From positions 1-64,000 of the forward strand of contig JAGWJY010000002.1 of the NCBI GenBank assembly GCA_028865545.1: 64,000 nucleotides of DNA, given 5' to 3'. The stretch is from Alphaproteobacteria bacterium (GTDB lineage Bacteria > Pseudomonadota > Alphaproteobacteria > Micropepsales > Micropepsaceae). The position numbers were made by a program, and so were the translations under genes. Positions 9,081-17,604 of this stretch are shown here, piece after piece (position 1 is the stretch's first letter; each line of letters opens with the position of its first letter). The notes beneath the pieces were generated by a model that was not told the DNA's origin, did no database searches, and was given only the letters and a program-made list of their open reading frames with translations.

Positions 9081-10036
9081 TTCGTGTACTCGTTTGGGAT
9101 CACGTGGCTCGGTCGACGTAGACCCGGCGTCCGCAACGGATGATCCATAATGTGGACAAGGTAGATTTGTTCGATCCATCTTGGGTTCTTGAAAAGGCGG
9201 CGGCTGCGCAGCATCGGAAAGGGTGCGATTTTCCGATGTTCGTTTTCATCGTTGAATTCGTTAATGGCTAGCAGCTCGCCGCACCACGGGTTTGCAGTCT
9301 CGATAACCGTGTCATCAAGATAAAGCAGTGCTGCCTGTAGATAGTGTTCGGGGGCGCCATTGAATATTTCGAGCGCGGTCTTTGTTGAAGAGTAGTAGTC
9401 GAGATCCATGGACACGAAGGCCAGCGGCGCTCTCGGCGATAACTTTGCGAGAAATGCGGGCACGGTGTCTGCGACATTACCCAGGACTAAACTGGCGAAG
9501 GGCGGTAGGGCAGCGTTGAGACGTTCAACATCCATCGGGAAGTCGTTCTGCTGGAACATCTCCGGATGATCGCGATAATCGACGGCAGCCGGCATTCCAC
9601 TCCCTGTATCGAAGCCAAAGACTTCGAATTCCACGCCCGTCACCTTGGTTACGGACACGGCAATCCTGCACATGTTGAGCAGTCCGGCGCCGTTTGCCAC
9701 GCCGAATTCGACGAGCGTGAGCTTCTTCAGCCCCGCTTCGCGTGCCTTATCGGCGGCATGGAGAATCGGAAAAGCGAATTGTTGCCGAATAATGAGGTCA
9801 TGATTCACTTTGCTCCGGAAGGAACCAAAAAGAGCCACGAAGGCGGATACCAGATTGAGGTGTAGCGGCTCCGTTAATCGCTCAGCCAAGACACGGCTTC
9901 GGCGAGAAGATCGCGCCAAGCGCTTAAACACGTAGCGATCGATCATTGCTGCGCCGGCCGGAGGAACCTGCTTTGGCTCCAACTCGAGTCCGGATGGCCG
10001 TCGTTCGGTGACAGTGTCAGTCGTTCCTATGGTCAT
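9077..10036 (-). CDS. Class I SAM-dependent methyltransferase (TylF-like fold)
   Basis: A 319-residue protein with LTLVEFGVANGAGLLNM as SAM motif I, an acidic residue in FEVFGFDTGSGMP, and the FVSMDLDYYSSTKTAL segment seen in TylF/MycF-type sugar O-methyltransferases (metal-binding aspartates). AGGAAAG lies about 5 nt before ATG 10036. The gene ends by overlapping the polymerase-like gene. It may methylate a sugar hydroxyl of the exopolysaccharide or a nucleotide-sugar precursor. The first ~60 residues have no recognisable domain. Function beyond methyltransferase is inferred from context. Confidence 0.7.
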   Translation of the reverse strand: MTIGTTDTVTERRPSGLELEPKQVPPAGAAMIDRYVFKRLARSSRRSRVLAERLTEPLHLNLVSAFVALFGSFRSKVNHDLIIRQQFAFPILHAADKAREAGLKKLTLVEFGVANGAGLLNMCRIAVSVTKVTGVEFEVFGFDTGSGMPAAVDYRDHPEMFQQNDFPMDVERLNAALPPFASLVLGNVADTVPAFLAKLSPRAPLAFVSMDLDYYSSTKTALEIFNGAPEHYLQAALLYLDDTVIETANPWCGELLAINEFNDENEHRKIAPFPMLRSRRLFKNPRWIEQIYLVHIMDHPLRTPGLRRPSHVIPNEYTN

Positions 10037-10214
10037 GGCTCTTTCCTATTTCCAGCCCGCAGCCATCTTCGCCAACGCGCGACACGCTGGCGGCGGAACT
10101 TGTGCCACCGGGGCATGCTTTCGAAGCAACGGCAAATGAGAGGCTACAAACCCCAGAACCCCAACGCTGTGATAACGTTGTGAGAAACCTGTGACCCGCT
10201 AGGGCTCATAGGTT

Positions 10215-11504
10215 TTACGGAACTGCGGATGCTTCACACTCGACGTCGCGCTGGCGACGAAACAGCACCACCGTCCACATGGCCGCAGCCATGACGCCAT
10301 GACAGAACATGTTAGCTATCGCCGCGCCAAATACCCCGTATCGAGGAATGAGTACGAAACAGAGCACGATCATTAAGCCTGCCGAGCAAGCTTGCACCCG
10401 TGTTCTGGACGATTGGTGCCCGCTCACGGTCAATGCATCCCCGCCAATGTTATAAGCCGCATGTAACGTCGGAAGAATTCCAAAAATGCGAAGCATTTCG
10501 GCGCTTTCGGCATATTGACGGCCTAATATCTTCGGAAGTACGAAGGAAAAAAGCTCGATACCCACCCCTGCCATCAGCCCATACGCCAAGCCGAAGGGCA
10601 GTAGCCGCAAGGCGAAATCCGAACTGCGTCTTATACCGCGCCGCCCGTGCCGGAAAAATCTGGCGTAGGCCGCATACATCAGGGCACGCACCGGAACAAT
10701 CGAGGCGTCGGCCACACGGAAAGCCGCAGCGTAAATGCCGGCGGCATGTAGCGTCGCAAGCCGACTGAGTAGCGGCTTGTCTATGTCTCGCAGTAGAAAA
10801 TACAGTGTAGACTGCATCGAAGAGTGGAAGCCAAAGTGCAGATCTTCCTTTGCGAAGAACCATTTTGGCATTCCGAAATCACTGACCACCCAGATGCAGG
10901 AGGCAATGGCTGCTGCTGCGGCGCCACCCGCGTAGAAATAGGCCCAGTGCGCGATATCCAGGTTTTTGACTGTAAGCGTCGCCAACAACGCGGCAAGGAG
11001 CCGCCCGGCGCTGAAGCCGATATTGAGAATCGCGGACTTATGTACTCTGTCCAAGGCCTGATAACAGGCCGCGCAAAGCAGATTTACTCGCAGAAAGAAA
11101 AGATCGCCCACCGCAATAATGGCAATAAGTGGCCAACTTATATGCGCACCACTAACGAATGAAACGGCAAAAACCGATACGACGACAAGCACCGGTGTTG
11201 TTAGGGCCAGGCTCAGAAGACCACCGCCGAAATAGGCGGGCAGTTTGCCGGAGTCGCGCGACACATTTTTAACCAGAACGATCTCACAAGACAGACCGGC
11301 AAAGGTCGAGATAATTGCCACCAGCGCCGTAACGCTGATAAAAGCACCATAGTCGGCCGCCCCGAGCATGCGCGCCACGACAATGAACAGCGCACTCTGC
11401 AGCAACAGTCTGCCGGCATTGCCCGCGGCGACGACGCCGGCATTGGTGGCCAATTTGGCTCGTGCAAGCTCAGAAAAACTTTGAATTTTTGCAGCCAACC
11501 GCAC
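10215..11504 (-). CDS. Polysaccharide flippase (Wzx, MOP superfamily)
   Basis: A 429-residue protein with roughly twelve hydrophobic helices. The opening NAGRLLLQSALFIVVARMLGAADYGAF is the MOP/Wzx N-terminal pattern (described; partial quote only). Wzx proteins flip undecaprenyl-pyrophosphate-linked repeat units across the inner membrane. The start is GTG 11504 with a strong GGGGGAG Shine-Dalgarno 4-5 nt upstream. It is the first gene of the minus-strand operon. A 178-nt gap (10037-10214) separates it from the next gene, so an internal promoter there is possible. Confidence 0.86.
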   Translation of the reverse strand: MRLAAKIQSFSELARAKLATNAGVVAAGNAGRLLLQSALFIVVARMLGAADYGAFISVTALVAIISTFAGLSCEIVLVKNVSRDSGKLPAYFGGGLLSLALTTPVLVVVSVFAVSFVSGAHISWPLIAIIAVGDLFFLRVNLLCAACYQALDRVHKSAILNIGFSAGRLLAALLATLTVKNLDIAHWAYFYAGGAAAAAIASCIWVVSDFGMPKWFFAKEDLHFGFHSSMQSTLYFLLRDIDKPLLSRLATLHAAGIYAAAFRVADASIVPVRALMYAAYARFFRHGRRGIRRSSDFALRLLPFGLAYGLMAGVGIELFSFVLPKILGRQYAESAEMLRIFGILPTLHAAYNIGGDALTVSGHQSSRTRVQACSAGLMIVLCFVLIPRYGVFGAAIANMFCHGVMAAAMWTVVLFRRQRDVECEASAVP

Positions 11505-11616
11505 TCGCTCCCCCTTCCGGATCGAGTAAGAAATGGCTGCGCGGGTTCAAACAATACAGAAAGAGTCCGCAAGGGCAACTGCCCGATCATGGGCGATGGA
11601 ACACACCATCGCCTGC

Positions 11617-11647
11617 TTGCAACTTGTCCGGATTGCGTTGCTATAAT
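11617..11647 (+). promoter_or_regulatory. Candidate sigma70 promoter for the APH-like kinase gene
   Basis: A perfect TATAAT at 11642-11647 with TTGCAA at 11617-11622, spacer 19 nt. It lies 31 nt before ATG 11678, in the gap between divergent genes. The spacer is slightly long, so this is a sequence-based suggestion only. Confidence 0.45.
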
Positions 11648-11677
11648 CGCCCGCTTGAAAGAAGAACGAAACGCGGG

Positions 11678-12844
11678 ATGATTTCGTCGCCCATCACCGA
11701 CATCATGCTTGAATCAACGACGCGCAACGATAGACCATTCATTGGTCTAAGCGTTCGCGCCGGCGCTTGGATCGTTGTCCCCCGTGCCAGGCGCATGTCG
11801 TGTGACGGACTTGCTATATACAATCCTCAAAGACTAAAAGGCCTGCTAGCGAAAGCGCTCGTCCAACACGGCCTCTGGTCTCCGCCAACCGTCTACCTCA
11901 GGGACGACGTCGTATCCGAAATCGAGGCGGTTCTCGCTGATTGTCTGAACCACAAGTCCGTTAGTTGTGCTTTTTATTTTCGATCCCCGGGTCTGTTTTC
12001 AAAGACGATCATCCTCGCGCTCGACGGCAATGGCCACGCCGTAGCCTATGCCAAACTCGGCTCGACGGCAGAGAGCAACAAAGCTGTAACGCATGAGGGT
12101 GATGTACTTGAGCGATTGGCGCGGGTACCATCGCTTGCCGGACGAATTCCGCACGTCATTGCGCGAACAGCTTGGCGGAACTTTCCCATGCTACTCCTTT
12201 CGGTTGGTCCGTCACGGCGTCCGCCTCGCGCCTTTGGCGCCGCCCATCACGATTTTCTACGCCACCTCAAGATTGCCACTTTGGACCGCATGCCACTGGT
12301 CAACAGCCTGATGTGGAAAACAATCTCTGCACGCCACTCAGCCGTCGAAAACAGTCTAGAGCCATCTTGGGCAAATCGCTACAAATGGGCCTTGACGGAA
12401 GTGGGCGAACGTGTCGGACGTGGCGCGCTTGAGCTCAACCTTGCGCATCGTGACTTTGTGCCTTGGAACATGCGGCGCGGCGAGGACAATACGCTGTTCG
12501 TATTCGATTGGGAGCTTGCGCAGAAACAATGCACGCCGGGCTGGGACTTTTTCCACTATCATCTTGCAGGCCGCCTGCTGCGCGCGATTAGGATTGGACG
12601 GAGCGACGTAGTGCAACTGCTCCAGAATGCCGAGTGTCGCGGTATTGTGCCGGCCGATGGTTATTTTCTTGCTTATCTCGTGGACGTCGGGCTGTTCCTA
12701 CATGACCGGCTTCTACGATCACCTGCGACGCAGGAAAATAGCTTTCTTAAACTCGTCGAGAGCGCCATCGAAAGCTTCCGGCGTGGGAAAGAGCGCAAAC
12801 CTGCCGTACCCGCCGCCGCACTGGCCCGCGGCATATCTGGATAG
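11678..12844 (+). CDS. APH/choline-kinase-fold phosphotransferase beside the exopolysaccharide operon
   Basis: A 388-residue protein with the kinase landmarks of the aminoglycoside phosphotransferase superfamily. VAYAKLG has the nucleotide-binding lysine K126, with a candidate partner glutamate at E140. The catalytic loop HRDFVPWNM has D259 and N264, and FDWE has the metal-binding D277. The first ~90 residues are unassigned. ATG 11678 follows the TATAAT promoter; the frame is open further upstream but overlaps the divergent flippase. In a polysaccharide locus such kinases can phosphorylate a sugar or lipid precursor. True antibiotic resistance is less likely given the context. The substrate is unknown. 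Confidence 0.72.
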   Translation: MISSPITDIMLESTTRNDRPFIGLSVRAGAWIVVPRARRMSCDGLAIYNPQRLKGLLAKALVQHGLWSPPTVYLRDDVVSEIEAVLADCLNHKSVSCAFYFRSPGLFSKTIILALDGNGHAVAYAKLGSTAESNKAVTHEGDVLERLARVPSLAGRIPHVIARTAWRNFPMLLLSVGPSRRPPRAFGAAHHDFLRHLKIATLDRMPLVNSLMWKTISARHSAVENSLEPSWANRYKWALTEVGERVGRGALELNLAHRDFVPWNMRRGEDNTLFVFDWELAQKQCTPGWDFFHYHLAGRLLRAIRIGRSDVVQLLQNAECRGIVPADGYFLAYLVDVGLFLHDRLLRSPATQENSFLKLVESAIESFRRGKERKPAVPAAALARGISG

Positions 12845-13380
12845 CCGCCGCAGCCGCCATACCCTGCCTTCATGTTTACAAACGGCCCACATCACTTTCG
12901 AGGGGATAGTCTAGGATTTTCCCGGGAGCACATTCGGTATCAGGCGGGCATTTTAGTATTCTTACGATCATCCATCACCGCGAGGCGGTGGCCGGGCTGA
13001 CGGGAGTCATGAGATCATCGCCGTCGCTGGCGAAGCGAAGGCACCAACCGTCGATCCCGGAATCACGCAGATATTGCAGCCGCTCTCCGATGCCACCGCA
13101 CAAAACTGATCCGAGCGTGCGAGGTTCACGCCCTTTCCACGACACTATTGGAAAAAAAAGACGGTATTTTTGACGGTATTTCGATCTTCCAAACAAAAAA
13201 CATCCAATGAAATCAATGAGAGTAAATCCTAGTCCCCCCGCCAGCACCAGCTCCATTATGCATCAAGCCCACCTGCCGGAAGCGCGGCTATTGCCGCGAC
13301 ACCGCACGTGAACAGCCCCCTCAAACAGTGCGCTGCTTGAGATGTCCCGCGTCCGCGGAGCGCCGTGCGGTCCTGCTCTT
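12845..13380. other. Intergenic stretch without a convincing gene
   Basis: 536 nt between the APH-like kinase and the GntR gene. A minus-strand frame at 12975-13256 (93 codons) and one at 13263-13565 overlapping the GntR gene lack recognisable domains and good starts. The segment ERLQYLRDSGIDGW in the first may be a decayed remnant. A short tandem repeat lies at 13160-13181. No tRNA or clear terminator was recognised. It marks the border between the exopolysaccharide locus and the catabolic island. Confidence 0.5.
13160..13181 (+). repeat. Tandem direct repeat GACGGTATTT x2
   Basis: GACGGTATTT occurs at 13160-13169 and again at 13172-13181, separated by TT, just after an A8 run. It is too short to assign a function; it could be a regulator site or the trace of an insertion. 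Confidence 0.6.
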
Positions 13381-14256
13381 TTAGCTCGCCTTCGCCACGC
13401 GCAAAACCCCCGCCGACGGCGTGGCGCTTTTGAGTTCCTTGCGAAGATCTTTGAGCGTGCCCTCAATGTGCCGCGTGCTAAGCATCGCGACTTTGTCGGC
13501 CTCGCGCTTTTTCCAGGCCTTGAGCAATTCGTTGTGCTCGCGGCTGGCCCGCAGGTTCCGCCCACTCGGGCTCAAGTGGACGTGTACATAGCGCTCCGCT
13601 AGAACGTGCAACCTCTCGACCAGCTGTACGGTGATAGGACCGCCAGCGGGACGGATTAAAGCGACATGAAAAGCCCGGTTGAGCGTTTCGCTTTGATGCC
13701 CTCCGTTTTCCATATCGTCGTTGAGCATCCGCAAAGCCACGGTCGCAGCCTCACGCTCCATATCCGTCGCCAAAGCCGCTGATCTGGCTGTGGCTTCCGG
13801 TTCCAGTTTGAGGCGCAAGGCAAAAATCTCTTCGGCCTCGTCGGCAGAGAGCGGCCGCACGACAAAACCGCGGTTGGGCTGCGAGCTGAGGAGGCCTTCC
13901 TGCTCCAACCGGCCGAGGGCTTCGCGCAGGGGAATCTTGCTGACGCCGAGGTCGATTGCGATCGCCTCCTGGCGCACCGGCGTTCCGGGTGCGATCTCAC
14001 CTTTCAAAATCTTGCCACGAATGATCTCAAAGGCCTGATCCGATAAAGTCCGAGCGATGATGCCCATAGGTGCTAGATCGCCTCCCGACGCGAACCGACT
14101 GAAAGCCGGTGTTCTTCCTGCGCCAGCTTTGGTGGTAACCGAAGACATATGAGATGTAAAACCTGCCCGCTTCACGTGCACTTCCGCTCTTTTCTTTGTG
14201 CTGCGGTCCGAAGATTCGACGCCCGCTACGCCGGACGTTTTGGATCGCGCCTTCAT
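13381..14256 (-). CDS. GntR family transcriptional regulator (FCD domain) of the hydroxyproline island
   Basis: A 291-residue protein. Residues ~70-130 form a winged helix (FEIIRGKILKGEIAPGTPV, then LGVSKIPLREALGRLEQEG). Residues ~140-265 form an all-helical FCD effector domain, with EEIFALRLKLEPEATA at its start and histidines in FHVALIRPAGG and REHNELLKAW. FCD GntR proteins are usually repressors released by a pathway substrate. ATG 14256 has GGTGGGA upstream, but the ~60-residue basic N-terminal tail is unusual; ATG 14148 or 14067 are alternatives giving a standard FadR-like size. Its stop-to-start neighbourhood with the epimerase gene suggests co-transcription and autoregulation of the island. 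Confidence 0.82.
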   Translation of the reverse strand: MKARSKTSGVAGVESSDRSTKKRAEVHVKRAGFTSHMSSVTTKAGAGRTPAFSRFASGGDLAPMGIIARTLSDQAFEIIRGKILKGEIAPGTPVRQEAIAIDLGVSKIPLREALGRLEQEGLLSSQPNRGFVVRPLSADEAEEIFALRLKLEPEATARSAALATDMEREAATVALRMLNDDMENGGHQSETLNRAFHVALIRPAGGPITVQLVERLHVLAERYVHVHLSPSGRNLRASREHNELLKAWKKREADKVAMLSTRHIEGTLKDLRKELKSATPSAGVLRVAKAS

Positions 14257-14270
14257 GCATTCCCACCCAT

Positions 14271-15272
14271 CTACACCACCTGAAACCCGCGCCAGAACGG
14301 ATCGGCTTGGTCTATCCAAATGGTACTGGTTCCTGTCGAAATCGCCGAACCCTCTATCGAGGGGATGATCGCCGCCCGGCCGGCCAGATCGATCGAGGCT
14401 TCAACCCGGCCAATGAACCGGCTGCCGATGTAACTTTCATGGACGAATCGCTCGCCAACCTTCAATCGCCCCTTCGCAGCCAGTTGCGCCAAGCGCGCCG
14501 ACGTGCCCGTGCCGCATGGACTGCGGTCAATGGCACGCTCGCCATAAAAAACGGCGTTACGGCCGTCTGCATCCGCCGCCTTCGGGACATCCGCCCACAA
14601 CACATGACTGACGCCGTGGATGGTAGAATCAAGCGGATGAACCGGCTCGACCGCTTCCCGCATCAGCCGCCGCACGATGGGGCTCAATTCCAGCAAGCGC
14701 GCAACCCCCAACGAATCCAAGTCAGTATAACCGCCCTGCGGCTCGATAATGGCATAATAATTACCGCCATATGCGACATCGACCGTCAAAGGACCCAGCC
14801 CCGGCACGTCGATCTTCACACCCTCGGCCGCCAGGTAGCTCGCGACGTTGCGCAGCCGCACTGATGTGACCCGGCCGCCGTCTTCTGAATATTCCGCCTG
14901 GATCAGGCCGGCAGGCGTTTCGATGGAAAGCCGGCCAAGCTGGCGCGGCTGGATCAAGCCGTTTTCCAAACCGAAAGTGACCATGCCGATGGTGCCGTGC
15001 CCGCACATCGGCAAACAGCCGCTGGTTTCGATGAAGAGGATGCCGATGTCGGCCCGCTCGTCCGTCGGGGGATAAAGAAAACCGCCAGACATCAGATCGT
15101 GGCCGCGAGGCTCGAACATCAGCCCAGTCCGGATCCAATCGAAGCGAGCCAGAAAATCCTGACGCCGCTCGCTCATCGAATTGCCGTGCAGCAACGGGGC
15201 GCCGCCGACTACCAACCTCACCGGATTACCTGCCGTATGTCCATCGATGCAGAAAAATGTATGACGCATCAT
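14271..15272 (-). CDS. 4-hydroxyproline 2-epimerase (proline racemase family)
   Basis: A 333-residue protein with both catalytic cysteines of the proline racemase/epimerase family: C90 in MCGHGTIGM and C253 in DRSPCGTGTSAR. Presence of both thiols argues for an epimerase; trans-3-hydroxyproline dehydratases of this family have the first cysteine replaced. The enzyme would convert trans-4-hydroxy-L-proline to cis-4-hydroxy-D-proline, the entry step of bacterial hydroxyproline catabolism. Its neighbours supply the next two steps, which strongly supports the call. It overlaps the DapA-like gene by 4 nt, so the two are translationally coupled. Confidence 0.9.
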   Translation of the reverse strand: MMRHTFFCIDGHTAGNPVRLVVGGAPLLHGNSMSERRQDFLARFDWIRTGLMFEPRGHDLMSGGFLYPPTDERADIGILFIETSGCLPMCGHGTIGMVTFGLENGLIQPRQLGRLSIETPAGLIQAEYSEDGGRVTSVRLRNVASYLAAEGVKIDVPGLGPLTVDVAYGGNYYAIIEPQGGYTDLDSLGVARLLELSPIVRRLMREAVEPVHPLDSTIHGVSHVLWADVPKAADADGRNAVFYGERAIDRSPCGTGTSARLAQLAAKGRLKVGERFVHESYIGSRFIGRVEASIDLAGRAAIIPSIEGSAISTGTSTIWIDQADPFWRGFQVV

Positions 15273-16174
15273 GCGCTCATGGGGCGCGTAGCGGCTGCCT
15301 TTTCGACCATTGCGATAACCTCCTTGCGACGATCGCCACTCAGGGATAAACGCGGCGGCCGAACGCGCTCAGACCCGCGGCCCATCACGCATTCGGCGAG
15401 TTTGATTGATTGTACCAAATCATGTTGCGCGTCCAAATGCAGAAGCGGCATGAACCAGCTATATATCGCAAGCGCGGTTTTCAAATCCCCTTTGCGAACT
15501 GCTTCCACCAAAGCCAATGATTCCTTCGGAAACGCGTTGGTGAGCCCGGAGACCCACCCGCGCGCGCCGAGAAGCATCCCTTCGAGGGCGACATCATCGA
15601 GTCCTGCGAACAGCGTGAAGCGGTCCCCGAACAAATTGGGCAAATCGACGAAGCGGCGCGTATTCGGCGCGCTTTCCTTGATCGCGACGATATTTTTCAC
15701 GTCAGCCAGTCGCGCCAGCACGTCCGTGGAAATGTCGACGCGATAAGCCGGCGGATTGTTGTAGAGCATGATCGGCAAGTTCGTTGCAGCGGCGATCGTG
15801 CGGAAGTGATACTCGAGTTCATTGTCGGTTGGCACATAGACCATTGCCGGCAGAACCATCAGACCATCGACGCCCAATTTCTCGGCCTCCCGGGCGACAA
15901 CAACCGCTTGCGCGGTCGTAAATTCGGAAATGCCGGCAATCACCGGGACGCGGCCGGCCGAGACATCGCGTGTGGCCGCCATGACAGCGAGCTTTTCTTT
16001 GAAATCGAGCGTATTGCCCTCGCCGACGGTACCCAAAATCACCAACCCGTGGACACCATCGCGAACCAGCGCCTCTTGAACTTTCTGCGTGGCATCGATG
16101 TCTAAAGAAAGATCCTCTGTGAATTGTGTGGTGGCGGCGGGAAAAACTCCGGACCAGCCGGGAGAAGTCGTCAT
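15269..16174 (-). CDS. DapA-family lyase, probable 1-pyrroline-4-hydroxy-2-carboxylate deaminase
   Basis: A 301-residue (beta/alpha)8 protein of the DHDPS/NAL family. Visible landmarks are LVILGTVGEGNTLD (the GTxGE loop), Y138 in PIMLYNNPP and the Schiff-base lysine K166 in IVAIKES. Family members include lysine biosynthesis DapA, but position next to the hydroxyproline epimerase and D-hydroxyproline oxidase points to the deaminase that converts pyrroline-4-hydroxy-2-carboxylate to alpha-ketoglutarate semialdehyde. Substrate assignment is by context. The gene is divergent from the oxidase across a 62-nt region holding a GTATAC site. Confidence 0.83.
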   Translation of the reverse strand: MTTSPGWSGVFPAATTQFTEDLSLDIDATQKVQEALVRDGVHGLVILGTVGEGNTLDFKEKLAVMAATRDVSAGRVPVIAGISEFTTAQAVVVAREAEKLGVDGLMVLPAMVYVPTDNELEYHFRTIAAATNLPIMLYNNPPAYRVDISTDVLARLADVKNIVAIKESAPNTRRFVDLPNLFGDRFTLFAGLDDVALEGMLLGARGWVSGLTNAFPKESLALVEAVRKGDLKTALAIYSWFMPLLHLDAQHDLVQSIKLAECVMGRGSERVRPPRLSLSGDRRKEVIAMVEKAAATRPMSA

Positions 16175-16203
16175 ATGATATTGTACCTACCTTATTTTCG
16201 TCT

Positions 16204-16215
16204 ACTGTATACGAT
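16204..16215. promoter_or_regulatory. Candidate GntR operator (ACTGTATACGAT)
   Basis: GTATAC at 16207-16212 in the short divergent region between the deaminase and oxidase genes. A second half-like element, ATTGTAC, lies at 16179-16185. Related sites precede two other transcription units of the island, which supports a regulator site. Assignment to the local GntR protein is inference. Confidence 0.4.
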
Positions 16216-16236
16216 CCTGAGATCGAGAAGACAAGA

Positions 16237-17502
16237 ATGTCCGGATCGCAAAACACAAAATCCGCGATCGTGGTCGGCGGCGGTGTGATCGGCGCGGCCT
16301 GCGCATATCGCCTGCAGGAAGCGGGCATTCCGACTACGGTGTTGGACGAAGAAAGCGAGATTCCATCGGCTTCTTGGGGCAACGCTGGGCACATTGCGAC
16401 GGAACAGATCAGCCCGATGGCCTCGCCCGACATCATCCGTACGATTCCGCAGCGAATGTTCGCAGCCGGCGGCCCACTCGACTTCTGCTGGCAGGACATT
16501 GCGATCTGGATGCCCTGGGCGGTGCGGTTCCTGCGGGCTTGCACTCCGACGCGACATGCGCGCGGGCGCTCGGCATTGACCGCCATGCTCGAACACGCCC
16601 TGCCCGCGTGGCGCCGGCTCGCAGCGGCCTCGGGCAAACCGGACTTACTGATGGAACACGGACACTTTGTCTTGTGGGAAACCCCATCGTCCGCCGCCCG
16701 CGGCCGCGCCGCATGGACCAGATTGGATGCAGCCCGCATTGGCGACATCGACCGCGGACAATTGGCTGGGCTTTGTGATCGCCTTGCCATTCCGATCGAA
16801 GACGGCGTGGCCTTCAAGGGCACCGGCCAAGTCTGCGATCCCGCCTTGGCGATGGACGCCATCAAGCAGGCACATCGACGGGCGGGCGGCGACTGGCGAC
16901 GCTGCACCGTCAACGCTCTAGTCCGGCGCGGAGACGCGGCGGCGCTTGTCCTCGACGACGGCGGACGGATTGGTGCCGATCTCATCGTTATTGCAGCCGG
17001 TGTCGGTTCTCGTGCTCTGATGGCCGGGATCGGCGTCTATGCGCCCGTCATCGCCGAGCGCGGCTATCACGTCGAAGGTGCTGTGGCGGACGATTGGCCG
17101 GCCGGCCTGCCGCCACTTGTGTTCGAGGACCGTTCGCTTATTGCCACCCGTTTTGGCTCCCGGCTGCGGGTATCCAGCTTCGTGGAGTTTGGGCGCCGGG
17201 ACACGCCGCCTGATCCCCGCAAATGGGCCCGGATCGAACATCACATTCGCAAAATCGGATTGCCGATTAAAAAGCCGTTCTCGCGCTGGATGGGCGCACG
17301 CCCCACGCTGCCGGACTATCTGCCCGCAATCGGCATACACCCGGATATGAACAACCTTCTCTACGCCTTCGGCCATCAGCATCTGGGCCTGACTCTGGCA
17401 GCCCTTACAGCCGAGATCGTGACGGATCTGGCCTGCCGGCGTGCCCCTGCCGTGGATCTTACGCCCTTCGATGTCGGACGCTTCGCGGCGCGAAGCGCAT
17501 AG
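16237..17502 (+). CDS. FAD-dependent D-amino-acid oxidase/dehydrogenase, probable cis-4-hydroxy-D-proline oxidase
   Basis: A 421-residue protein of the DAO family. The Rossmann FAD-binding segment is at the N terminus (SAIVVGGGVIGAACAYRLQ). It has the DadA-like stretch IPSASWGNAGHIA, and the C-terminal flavin-contact motif is PDYLPAIGIHPDMNNLLYAFGH (start and end only indicated). ATG 16237 gives the normal distance to the GxGxxG loop and has GAGAAG upstream, so the longer frame from 16126, which overlaps the divergent gene, is rejected. It would oxidise cis-4-hydroxy-D-proline to the pyrroline substrate of the adjacent deaminase. General D-amino-acid dehydrogenase activity is the alternative. 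Confidence 0.86.
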   Translation: MSGSQNTKSAIVVGGGVIGAACAYRLQEAGIPTTVLDEESEIPSASWGNAGHIATEQISPMASPDIIRTIPQRMFAAGGPLDFCWQDIAIWMPWAVRFLRACTPTRHARGRSALTAMLEHALPAWRRLAAASGKPDLLMEHGHFVLWETPSSAARGRAAWTRLDAARIGDIDRGQLAGLCDRLAIPIEDGVAFKGTGQVCDPALAMDAIKQAHRRAGGDWRRCTVNALVRRGDAAALVLDDGGRIGADLIVIAAGVGSRALMAGIGVYAPVIAERGYHVEGAVADDWPAGLPPLVFEDRSLIATRFGSRLRVSSFVEFGRRDTPPDPRKWARIEHHIRKIGLPIKKPFSRWMGARPTLPDYLPAIGIHPDMNNLLYAFGHQHLGLTLAALTAEIVTDLACRRAPAVDLTPFDVGRFAARSA

Positions 17503-17548
17503 CGGCACCCGTCGCCGCAATCTCTTGCCATCCTCGTTGCGCGTCATA

Positions 17549-17566
17549 TTGTATCTTGTATACTAT
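17549..17566. promoter_or_regulatory. Candidate GntR operator/promoter region (TTGTATCTTGTATACTAT)
   Basis: TTGTATACTA with GTATAC at 17558-17563, preceded by a second TTGTAT at 17549-17554, about 40 nt before the Asp-box lipoprotein start. It matches the site found between the deaminase and oxidase genes. The AT-rich TACTATATTC that follows may include a -10 element. Confidence 0.4.
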
Positions 17567-17604
17567 ATTCTCATGTTACGCTGACGAAGGGGTTAGGACC
17601 GGCG

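Noticed and set aside
11678-12844. Aminoglycoside resistance gene
   Set aside because: Only the general kinase fold is shared; the exopolysaccharide context makes a biosynthetic kinase more likely.
13100-13130. tRNA-like T-arm sequence (GAGGTTCACGCCC)
   Set aside because: No acceptor stem, anticodon arm or CCA-compatible fold could be built around it.
12975-13256. 93-codon minus-strand frame
   Set aside because: No Shine-Dalgarno, mixed composition and no domain; possible remnant only, so noted in the intergenic entry.
15269-16174. Lysine-pathway dihydrodipicolinate synthase (dapA)
   Set aside because: The hydroxyproline epimerase and oxidase on both sides fit the deaminase role; a biosynthetic dapA would not be expected in this operon.
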